Part shown: positions 7,003 to 13,531 of the stretch, piece after piece
Position numbering within the stretch: the first letter of the stretch is position 1
Layout of the letters: each line of letters opens with the position of its first letter
Source: CAYOSU01 sp964406735
GTDB lineage: Bacteria > Bacillota > Clostridia > Christensenellales > CAMQZB01
Assembly (NCBI GenBank): GCA_964406735.1
Contig: CAYOSU010000018.1
Location: forward strand, 1-29,889
Direction: 5' to 3'
Length of the DNA: 29,889 bases
Translations under genes and position numbers: made by a program
Notes under the pieces: generated by a model
What the model saw: the letters and a program-made list of their open reading frames with translations, nothing else
What the model was told of the DNA's origin: nothing
Databases searched by the model: none

Positions 7003-7722
7003 GTGATACCAAAAGCGCAAAAGGATTGTTTATTATACGGTATGAAAGAAAAAGATATTATCGAAAACATAATAGATAGGATCGACGAGACGGAGCTCCC
7101 CGAAAAGCCACTTCAGGGAGTCTTACGCGAGATGAGAAGCTCGAAAGCGACAGGTCGAACGAAAAAGAAGCCGTTTTATATGAGAAAGGCGTTCGTTTCG
7201 GCTTGCGCTTGCGTGATTTTGGCGGTCGTAATGATTCCTGCGGGTGTAATGTTAAACGCGATCACGTCGTCAAAAATGTCAGCAGGTGAGCCTAACTTGC
7301 CAGTCCCCAGTCATTCCGCCGATGTAGCGCCGTCATCGCCCTATACGTCCTACGGCACTCAAACTACCATACCGGAGAGCATATCGCTTTCAACGGCACG
7401 TGAGCTTGGCGTGATAGCGCCCGACGAGCTGTTTGGCAAGACGCCCGACTGTACGCTTTATAAAAACGGCGACGAGATCGTTAAAATCGAGCTGACATAC
7501 GGCGAAATCGCCAAAATCACGGCATCTCCTACCTACGACAAAGAATCAGTCAACGGAGCAACGAACGGCTATTCAATAAAAACCATCAACGGCGTCAACG
7601 TCTTCTACAAAGACTCTTCATCGACGACGGATATACGATTCACCAAAGACGGATTCTCTTACGAGTACACGGTCTTAGCCAACTCAACGGATGCACTCGC
7701 AACCGTCGACCTATTCAAATAA
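7003..7722 (+). CDS. Probable anti-sigma factor, single-pass membrane protein
   Basis: 239 residues from a GTG at 7003; an ATG at 7042 (MKEKDII...) gives 226 residues and is equally possible, and neither start has a well-placed ribosome binding site. From the GTG: a cytoplasmic N-terminal part (about 1-62) with acidic helices that could hold the sigma factor, one membrane segment (about 63-86, AFVSACACVILAVVMIPAGV), then an outside domain with a Ser/Pro-rich linker (about 95-125) and a beta-rich end. The HxxxCxxC zinc motif of classic ECF anti-sigma factors is absent. The assignment rests on position directly behind an ECF sigma gene, the topology and a shared terminator, not on a recognised domain. 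Confidence 0.65.
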   Translation: MIPKAQKDCLLYGMKEKDIIENIIDRIDETELPEKPLQGVLREMRSSKATGRTKKKPFYMRKAFVSACACVILAVVMIPAGVMLNAITSSKMSAGEPNLPVPSHSADVAPSSPYTSYGTQTTIPESISLSTARELGVIAPDELFGKTPDCTLYKNGDEIVKIELTYGEIAKITASPTYDKESVNGATNGYSIKTINGVNVFYKDSSSTTDIRFTKDGFSYEYTVLANSTDALATVDLFK

Positions 7723-7731
7723 TACGACATC

Positions 7732-7754
7732 AAGCGTCCCAAGGACGCTTTTTT
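7732..7754 (+). terminator. Terminator of the PP-loop/sigma/anti-sigma operon
   Basis: AAGCGTCC (7732-7739) pairs with GGACGCTT (7743-7750) around a three-base loop and runs into six T. It lies just after the anti-sigma stop codon. Confidence 0.9.
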
Positions 7755-7867
7755 AATGTCGTTTTGCGCTAAGCAGCTTAGTGAATGCGGTTCTTTTCAA
7801 ATACTCTCTTCTATTCGTTGAAAGTGGCGCATATGCTTTATTATTAAGCGATAAGGCGGAATGCGGC

Positions 7868-8110
7868 ATGGATAACATAGAAGAAAGAACGCTCCTCGAA
7901 GGAAGATATATTGCATCGACGGGTGCAACGGTCAGAAGCACTGCCGAAAAGTTCGGCGTGTCGAAATCGACCGTACATAAAGACGTTACAGAGCGGTTGC
8001 AATTCGTGGACGGATTACTGTTTCAGGACGTAAAAAAAGTCTTGGAAGTCAATCTCGCCGAACGGCACATCCGCGGCGGTGAGGCTACTCGTAAAAAATA
8101 TAAGCATTAG
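7868..8110 (+). CDS. spoIIID: Sporulation transcriptional regulator SpoIIID
   Basis: 80 residues, about the length of SpoIIID elsewhere. SpoIIID is a small DNA-binding protein of the mother cell that tunes the sigma-E regulon and helps switch on the sigma-K stage of endospore formation. The helix-turn-helix STAEKFGVSKSTVHKDVTERL and the C-terminal NLAERHIRGGEATRKKYK, a basic tail that also contacts DNA, are highly characteristic. An upstream in-frame ATG at 7781 would add 29 unrelated residues. The ATG at 7868 is preferred because the family begins here and AAGGCGG lies upstream. The gene stands alone and is followed by two hairpin terminators. A sigma-E promoter would be expected upstream, but I could not identify one with confidence. 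Confidence 0.93.
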   Translation: MDNIEERTLLEGRYIASTGATVRSTAEKFGVSKSTVHKDVTERLQFVDGLLFQDVKKVLEVNLAERHIRGGEATRKKYKH

Positions 8111-8153
8111 CCAGTCAAGCCGCCACACGAAATTCTATTGCGTTTTTGTTGCG

Positions 8154-8179
8154 AAAAGCCCATATGCACAAGGCTTTTT
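8154..8179 (+). terminator. Possible terminator after spoIIID
   Basis: AAAAGCC (8154-8160) pairs with GGCTTTT (8172-8178) around an 11-base loop, ending in a run of T. It lies 43 bases after the spoIIID stop. Confidence 0.5.
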
Positions 8180-8209
8180 CCGCCATTACAAGTTCTTTTA
8201 CCACAATAA

Positions 8210-8243
8210 AAAGCTCCCGGATTTCGGGAGCTTTCGCTTTTTT
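8210..8243. terminator. Bidirectional terminator between spoIIID and scpB
   Basis: AAAGCTCCCG pairs with CGGGAGCTTT around a five-base loop, with T-rich sequence on both sides. It can serve the plus-strand spoIIID transcript and the minus-strand scp operon, which converge here. Confidence 0.85.
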
Positions 8244-8253
8244 ATACATATTA

Positions 8254-8871
8254 TCAGCCGATACGCTGAACGCCCTCTTCCCCCTCGAGAAAATCGGGAT
8301 TTAACAGTGCATCGTCGGAATAATCGTCCGGTTCTTCCTCGTCAAGAGATTTAAACGACTTGAGTTTTTCAGCAAGTTCGTCATACTCGGGAAGATCGGA
8401 TATTTTCTCAAGGTTAAATTTTTTGAGGAAGTTTTCAGTCGTACCGAACAAGAACGGCTTGCCTACGGCGTCTTTTCTTCCGACGACCTCGATGACGTTC
8501 TGCTTTAAGAGTGCGGATACGGCGTATTCACTCGAAACGCCGCGAATCTTCTCTATCTCAAGCCTTGTTACGGGCTGTTTGTACGCAACTATCGCCGCAA
8601 CCTCGAGCATGCTTTGCGAGAATGCCCTCTCTCGAATGGGATTTAATACAGCGGATATCTCCTCGACGTATTTAGGATTTGTCGCAAACTGGAGCTTGCC
8701 GTCAAAGCGAAGTAGATTTATGCCTGCAACGGAGTATTTGTCAACGAGGTATTTTATTGCTTCATCAAGCTCCTCGCTCGACAATTCAAGCCTTTCCGCT
8801 ATCTCAGCCTCGGCAACAGAGTCGCCTGCCAAGAACAATATACCCTCAAGTATTTTCGTAAGATCCTTCAT
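8254..8871 (-). CDS. scpB: Segregation and condensation protein B
   Basis: 205 residues. ScpB is the kite subunit of the SMC-ScpAB condensin that compacts and separates chromosomes. Two winged-helix domains are visible: about 1-75 (LTKILEGILFLAGDSVAEAEIAERL at the start) and about 85-160, with the family signature QSMLEVAAIVAYKQPVTRLEIEKIRGV and GRKDAVGKPFLFGTT. The tail from about 175 is acidic and probably disordered. GGAGGATAGGAA precedes the ATG, three bases after the scpA stop, so the two are made together. It is the last gene of the lysA operon. Confidence 0.95.
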   Translation of the reverse strand: MKDLTKILEGILFLAGDSVAEAEIAERLELSSEELDEAIKYLVDKYSVAGINLLRFDGKLQFATNPKYVEEISAVLNPIRERAFSQSMLEVAAIVAYKQPVTRLEIEKIRGVSSEYAVSALLKQNVIEVVGRKDAVGKPFLFGTTENFLKKFNLEKISDLPEYDELAEKLKSFKSLDEEEPDDYSDDALLNPDFLEGEEGVQRIG

Positions 8872-8874
8872 TTC

Positions 8875-9648
8875 CTATCCTCCAATAGTATCCGCTTCCG
8901 TCGTGTTTTCCGCCGCAACAGCTTCCCTTTCGTCACGAAGCTTTATATCTATATCCTCAAACATCTCGCTTTGCGATATTGTGATAACTTGATTTTTAAT
9001 GAGCTCCAATATTGCAAGCAGCATAGTAACAAGCTGCAAACGGCTCTTATTTTCTTCAACGAGAGCAAAGAAGGTCGTTTCTCCCCTATCTTTGAGAGTT
9101 CGTATTACTCGTTCTTGCTGTTCCTCGACCGTAAACGAGTCTTTCGGAATAATACGCTGAACGGCTTTTTGCTTTTCTTCCTCTGCCGCAACGAGAAGAA
9201 GTACCTTGTTAAACGCCTCGAACAGCTTATCCATACTACTCTCTTTGAAAGCAATGCGGCTTGCATACGCCGACGGGTCTGGCACTTTGTAAAGCTTACC
9301 GACGTCCTCTATCTCTTTCAATTCACTCGACAGCTCTTTGATTATCTTGTACTCTTCAAGGCGTCTGATAAGCTCGTTGGCATCTACGTCATCCTCGACA
9401 GTCGCTTCTTCCTCGTAGCGAGGCAACAACGCCTTGCTCTTAATTTCAAGCAACGTTGCCGCAACGGATAAAAACTCCGCCTGCATATCCATGTCTATAC
9501 GGTCAAGCTCGTCCATAAATTTGAGATATTGCTCCGTTACGTCGGACAAAAACACCGTTTCGATATCTATCTTGCTATCCTTGATAAGGTGAAGCAACAG
9601 GTCGAGCGGCCCGTCAAAATATTCGAGATGAAATTGCAATTCCGTCAT
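8875..9648 (-). CDS. scpA: Segregation and condensation protein A
   Basis: 257 residues from the ATG at 9648. ScpA is the kleisin that bridges the SMC heads and binds ScpB. The family start FHLEYFDGPLDLLLHLIKDSKIDI is at the N-terminus, followed by the DVTEQYLKFMDEL and EFLSVAATLLEIKSKALLP helices; the C-terminal winged helix includes FFALVEENKSRLQLVTMLLAILELIK. The open frame extends upstream to 9801, but those 51 residues fall inside the upstream protease gene and do not match the family. The ATG overlaps the protease stop as ATGA, a translational-coupling arrangement. Confidence 0.95.
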   Translation of the reverse strand: MTELQFHLEYFDGPLDLLLHLIKDSKIDIETVFLSDVTEQYLKFMDELDRIDMDMQAEFLSVAATLLEIKSKALLPRYEEEATVEDDVDANELIRRLEEYKIIKELSSELKEIEDVGKLYKVPDPSAYASRIAFKESSMDKLFEAFNKVLLLVAAEEEKQKAVQRIIPKDSFTVEEQQERVIRTLKDRGETTFFALVEENKSRLQLVTMLLAILELIKNQVITISQSEMFEDIDIKLRDEREAVAAENTTEADTIGG

Positions 9649-10304
9649 AATATAAGCCCCCAGACCCACGAAATTCCACTGAAAACGTACTCTCCCAAGT
9701 AAGACACTACGTTGAGGTTTATGCCGAAGCGACCGCCCAAAAAGGTCAGCAAAATATATATCAAAAAGACGTAGTTTGAATACTGTCTCATAAAGCGGCA
9801 ATATGACGAACGCGGGAAAAACAACTCTACGAGTCTGAATCCGTCAAGCGGATATATCGGAAGCAGGTTGAATATCATGAGCCATACGTCGATGTAGACC
9901 AAGTACAGCAAAAAGTACATAATAAGGTCGTCGAACAACATAAGATCGGGAAGATACCTTGCCGCTAAAACAAACAGCGGATAAGCGAAAAACGCTATGG
10001 CAAGGTTAGCAAGAACACCTGCTATCGAGACCTCGAACATGCCCTTTTTATAATTCTCGAAATTCCTTGGATCTATCGGAACGGGCTTTGCATATCCAAA
10101 TCCCAATATCACGCACATCAAAAGCCCCGTCAAGTCAAAGTGGTTGAGCGGATTGAAATTCATCCTGCCCGAATACTTTGCCGTCGGGTCGCCGTTTTTG
10201 AGCGCGGCAAGACCGTGCATGTTCTCATGCGTCATTATCGCAATAAGAAATGCAAGGAACCAACCGAAAAAAGCTATTGGATTTGTGAATAATACGTCTA
10301 ACAT
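9645..10304 (-). CDS. Site-2 protease family (M50) membrane metalloprotease
   Basis: 219 residues from the ATG at 10304. Peptidase family M50 enzymes cut membrane-spanning substrates inside the bilayer. The zinc motif HENMH (HExxH form, residues 26-30) lies in the first membrane helix. The third ligand region NLLPIYPLDG is at about 147-156, and there are roughly five to six hydrophobic segments. A TTG start at 10343 would add 13 residues, but GAGGT lies about 11 bases before the ATG at 10304, so the shorter form is chosen. It sits between lysA and scpA, a common Firmicutes order; the substrate is not known. Confidence 0.9.
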   Translation of the reverse strand: MLDVLFTNPIAFFGWFLAFLIAIMTHENMHGLAALKNGDPTAKYSGRMNFNPLNHFDLTGLLMCVILGFGYAKPVPIDPRNFENYKKGMFEVSIAGVLANLAIAFFAYPLFVLAARYLPDLMLFDDLIMYFLLYLVYIDVWLMIFNLLPIYPLDGFRLVELFFPRSSYCRFMRQYSNYVFLIYILLTFLGGRFGINLNVVSYLGEYVFSGISWVWGLIL

Positions 10305-10388
10305 TCCGCTTTTTACCTCGTTTTTTGCATCCGTATGTCCCAACGGAGCAAAATGCCGTTTTTGCTCTATAAAACAGTCAAAAAGTCG

Positions 10389-11711
10389 TTATTTTTCTAT
10401 CAATTCGGGGACTACGTCGTTGCGCACCAAGTCCTCAAAGGTCTGCGGCTTGACGATATAATCGCTCTTGCCGTTTTTGACCGCCACCATAGGCGGTATG
10501 AAGTTGCGGTTATAATTGGACGCCATCGAATAATTATACGCGCCCGTCGAGAACACAGCTATGATATCGCCGCGCTTAACCGGCTGAAGCATTACGTCCT
10601 TTGCAACGATGTCGCCACTTTCACAGCACTTGCCTGCTATCGTAACAAGCTCCGAGCAAGGCTCACCAGCCCTTTCACAGGAGATCGCCGAATAACGAGA
10701 GCCATAAAGCGCGTAACGCGGATTGTCGAACATTCCGCCGTCTACGGAAACGTACTTTCTTATACCCTTTATGTCCTTAACCGTACCCACGGTATAAAGG
10801 GTTATTCCCGCCTCGCCGACTATCGAGCGACCGGGCTCGACTATGATGAACGGCGTTTTAAGACCGTTTTCTGCTAAGCCTTTTTTGACCGCAACAAGCA
10901 ACGCAGAAAGGTGGTCTGCGTACGCTGCCAAGTCAAACTTTTTATCTTCGCCCTCGTAGTATATACCAAAGCCGCCGCCCATATTAAGCTCGGGAAGCTC
11001 TACGTTGAGCTTTTTCTTGACCTCACCCAAAAAGTCGGTCATGACCTTTGCCGCAAGCTCATATGAAGTGCGCTCGAATATCTGACTTCCGATATGTACG
11101 TGAACACCCAACATTTTTATGTTTTTATCCGCTACCATTTTCTCTATCGCCGCAAACGCCTCGCCAGTTTTTATCGAGACGCCGAACTTGCTGTCGTCGC
11201 ACGCAGTCTGAACGAACTCGTGTGTATGCGCCGACACGCCCGGGTTAAGCCTTAACATACAAGGTGCAATAACACCTAATTCAGCCGCAATGTCGGATAC
11301 AAGGTCTATTTCGTCAAAGGAATCGACTACAAGTGCATGAACGCCCGATTTGAGCGCATACTCTATCTCCGACGGAAGTTTATTGTTGCCGTGCATATAA
11401 ATCTTATCAGCAGGGAAGCCTACCGAAAGAGCAGTATAAAGCTCGCCTGCAGATACGACGTCGCAACCTGCTTCGGTGTTTTTTACGAGTGCGTAAAGCG
11501 CCTTTGTGGAAAGCGCCTTGCTTGCGTAAAGCATTCTGCCCTCGCCGTATACTTCTTTGATAGTCTTCGTGAAAACGTCGATAATGCTCTCGACATAGCT
11601 TGTATCAAGAACGTAAAGGGGCGTTCCGTATTTTTTTGCAAGCTCTCTTGCTTCAATTCCGCCGACGATAAGCTCGCCGTCTTTAACATATAACGTATCT
11701 CTTGTGTTCAT
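10389..11711 (-). CDS. lysA: Diaminopimelate decarboxylase
   Basis: 440 residues, typical length. It decarboxylates meso-diaminopimelate to lysine, the last step of lysine synthesis, with pyridoxal phosphate. LYASKAL contains the PLP-binding Lys65. The TIM-barrel glycine loop GGGFG, the HVHIGSQ strand and EPGRS (phosphate and substrate binding) follow, and CCESGD in the C-terminal barrel carries the active-site Cys of the partner subunit. The N-terminal match to the family (TLYVKDGELIVGG...YGTPLYVLD) supports the ATG at 11711. No Shine-Dalgarno sequence precedes it, and the best promoter places the RNA start at the ATG, so it may be translated leaderless. First gene of the lysA/M50/scpA/scpB operon. 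Confidence 0.95.
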   Translation of the reverse strand: MNTRDTLYVKDGELIVGGIEARELAKKYGTPLYVLDTSYVESIIDVFTKTIKEVYGEGRMLYASKALSTKALYALVKNTEAGCDVVSAGELYTALSVGFPADKIYMHGNNKLPSEIEYALKSGVHALVVDSFDEIDLVSDIAAELGVIAPCMLRLNPGVSAHTHEFVQTACDDSKFGVSIKTGEAFAAIEKMVADKNIKMLGVHVHIGSQIFERTSYELAAKVMTDFLGEVKKKLNVELPELNMGGGFGIYYEGEDKKFDLAAYADHLSALLVAVKKGLAENGLKTPFIIVEPGRSIVGEAGITLYTVGTVKDIKGIRKYVSVDGGMFDNPRYALYGSRYSAISCERAGEPCSELVTIAGKCCESGDIVAKDVMLQPVKRGDIIAVFSTGAYNYSMASNYNRNFIPPMVAVKNGKSDYIVKPQTFEDLVRNDVVPELIEK

Positions 11712-11719
11712 AATAGTAA

Positions 11720-11748
11720 AGTGTATAATAATTCGGCAAAAAAATCAA
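11720..11748 (-). promoter_or_regulatory. Promoter of the lysA operon (leaderless arrangement)
   Basis: Minus strand -35 TTGATT (11743-11748), 17-base spacer, -10 TACACT (11720-11725). Only eight bases separate the -10 from the ATG at 11711, so the transcript would begin within one or two bases of the start codon. Confidence 0.5.
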
Positions 11749-11910
11749 CCGATTTTTTAACTCCGCCGCCTTTTTCGGCGATTATGTGAAAGTTCACAGA
11801 TTATATTACTACGTTTGCAGCTAAATCACAGCGCAATTTGCTCTTATCGACAAAACGTTACCATATATAATAAGGATAATATCACAACATTTACTTGCAA
11901 AAAAATAAAA

Positions 11911-11932
11911 GCAAGCCCTGCATCGAGCTTGC
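11911..11932 (-). terminator. Terminator of the PQ-loop gene
   Basis: On the minus strand GCAAGC pairs with GCTTGC around a ten-base loop, followed by TTTTATTTTTTT. It lies ten bases after the stop. Confidence 0.85.
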
Positions 11933-11940
11933 CGATATTA

Positions 11941-12240
11941 TTATTCTATTTCGCCGTTTTCTCTTGCCTTGTCGAGCTTGCAGTTCCTGAAATAAAGGAA
12001 TATATCGCAAGAGATCATAATGAGGTTTAATAAATAAAAATATGAGGGATATGATATCGAACCCGTTCTCATAAACGCTACGACCTTCCAAGATACGCCT
12101 GCAACATAACCTATCCACACCAAGAACAAAAAGAAGATGCTCTTCCCTTTTGCAGTCCTCGATTTGAGTGATTTGACGATGGATATAGGCCATGACAGTC
12201 CAAACGATATGACCATTATCGCTTCAAGTAATTCTTCCAT
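11941..12240 (-). CDS. PQ-loop / SemiSWEET-like small membrane protein
   Basis: 99 residues with three membrane segments at about 4-24, 34-56 and 66-86. This is the size and topology of one triple-helix unit of the SWEET/PQ-loop superfamily, which works as a dimer to move small molecules. The segment after helix one (SWPISIVKSLKSRTAKGKS) corresponds to the PQ-loop, with Pro kept and Gln replaced by Ile. The substrate cannot be read; sugars are typical for SemiSWEETs but not established for this group. AAGGAAGG precedes the ATG. The gene is on its own between two terminators, so it is not part of the neighbouring lysA or mannosidase operons. Confidence 0.75.
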   Translation of the reverse strand: MEELLEAIMVISFGLSWPISIVKSLKSRTAKGKSIFFLFLVWIGYVAGVSWKVVAFMRTGSISYPSYFYLLNLIMISCDIFLYFRNCKLDKARENGEIE

Positions 12241-12334
12241 ATATAAAAACCTTCCTTATAAAAAATCGTTCAAAGTTTTTGCCGTATTTCACAGCTTAAA
12301 ACAGTTTAGCATAAAGCTTTTTTATTTCAAAGCA

Positions 12335-12359
12335 AAAAAGCTCCGTTTGGGAGCTTTTT
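12335..12359 (-). terminator. Terminator of the mannosidase operon
   Basis: AAAAAGCTCC pairs with GGAGCTTTTT around a five-base loop; the T-run works on either strand. It ends the minus-strand SGNH gene transcript before the PQ-loop gene. Confidence 0.85.
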
Positions 12360-12400
12360 ATGCTTTCAATATATTAAGGGCTAGGAGTTAGTTAATATCG

Positions 12401-13531
12401 TTATTTGATAAGCGAATAGTCAAAGCTCTCTGCTATAATCCTTCCTGCCTTTTCGTTCAAATGTACGTGATCGCCAATGTGGAGATCGTCGCGCATTGCG
12501 TCGGGGTCGTTCTCGTCGATGATATATTTTGCAAAATCAAAGTGCAAGAAATCGTCGCTGTTTCTGATATAATCGTTGATCTCGCGCCTTACTTGCATTT
12601 TTTCCTCAGTCCACTCCAAACCATATTTAAGCGGCGTCAACGTCATAACGACGGGAGTCATTCCCGCCTCTCTTACCATTTTGACGAGAGTTTCAAAGCC
12701 CTGTATTATCTCATTTGACGGAGGACATACCTCTGACGGTTCGCAAGCATAAGAACCCGGCTGGAAAACGTCGTTGCAAGCTATCTCTATAAGAACGTAC
12801 TTAACACCAGAAAGAGACGCTACGTCTCGAGGGAATCTTTTTAGTCCGCTGTCGCCAAAAAGGTCGCCCAAGATCTTCTTGTTGCCCGTATCATTCAAAA
12901 GTCGTCCACCAGAGATGCTCATATTGCATACAGAGACTTCGCCAAATCTTCTCACAAGCTCGTCTGCAAACGGATTTACCCACTTGCCGAGATACTCGTT
13001 GGATGCGCCGAAGATCGCCACTGCGTACGTATCGTCGCCTGCCAGAACGTCGACACCCCATACCACCGGCATCGGGATGCCTATGTCAAGCGGTCTTTTC
13101 TCGTGAACCCATACGTTTTCGTCAGACTCCACAAACTCTCCGTCTGTGTAATTTCCAACGGGCGAATACTTTGAAAGCACCTTGCAGCCGGTCATTACGA
13201 CTGTCCCATCGGCGAAATACGATCTAATCTCAATCTCTTCACCTGCTTTTACCGCAAGATCCACCTCGTCAGACATAACTACTTCATTGCTCCTGACAAC
13301 AAAAGCCTTGTTCCCTCCAACGAGAACGTCCGCTCTCTTACCGTTGACTGCGACCGTTACTGCCGAAACAGCGATGTCGTGAGAGTCGTATATAGCGCCG
13401 AAACGAAGCCTTATTCTATCTCCCGAAACGGCAGACTTTATCGCACTTTTATATGTTCTTCCGCCTGCGTTCATTTCGTACGCGACGTTTCCGCATTGAC
13501 TTTGAGCGAAAACTGTTACCCATTTACTCAT
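12401..13531 (-). CDS. SGNH/GDSL-family hydrolase, probable carbohydrate esterase
   Basis: 376 residues in two parts. Residues 1-165 form a beta-rich domain (NAGGRTYKSAIKSAVSGDRIRLRF at 21-44) like the one found before some bacterial GDSL lipases and acetylesterases. The SGNH domain runs from about 168: block I is FGASN with the nucleophile Ser177 (GAS rather than GDS), the block II glycine is in SGGR (207-210), the block III Asn253 is in ACND, and Asp354/His357 are in DHVH. No signal peptide is seen, so it acts in the cytoplasm. Its ATG overlaps the beta-mannosidase stop (ATGA), so the two are made together. This suggests it removes acetyl or other acyl groups from imported mannosides (inference). 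The acyl substrate is not fixed by sequence. Confidence 0.85.
   Translation of the reverse strand: MSKWVTVFAQSQCGNVAYEMNAGGRTYKSAIKSAVSGDRIRLRFGAIYDSHDIAVSAVTVAVNGKRADVLVGGNKAFVVRSNEVVMSDEVDLAVKAGEEIEIRSYFADGTVVMTGCKVLSKYSPVGNYTDGEFVESDENVWVHEKRPLDIGIPMPVVWGVDVLAGDDTYAVAIFGASNEYLGKWVNPFADELVRRFGEVSVCNMSISGGRLLNDTGNKKILGDLFGDSGLKRFPRDVASLSGVKYVLIEIACNDVFQPGSYACEPSEVCPPSNEIIQGFETLVKMVREAGMTPVVMTLTPLKYGLEWTEEKMQVRREINDYIRNSDDFLHFDFAKYIIDENDPDAMRDDLHIGDHVHLNEKAGRIIAESFDYSLIK

Noticed and set aside
7781..7867. 29-residue extension of SpoIIID
   Set aside because: SpoIIID is about 80-93 residues and starts near the ATG at 7868; the extension has no family match.
9649..9801. 51-residue N-terminal extension of ScpA
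   Set aside because: It lies inside the M50 protease gene and does not match ScpA; the ATG at 9648 fits the family and forms an ATGA overlap.
10334..10365. GAGCAAAA/TTTTGCTC hairpin between lysA and the protease gene as a terminator
   Set aside because: No T-run follows on the minus strand and the genes are co-directional in a conserved operon; it may only be a processing or stability hairpin.
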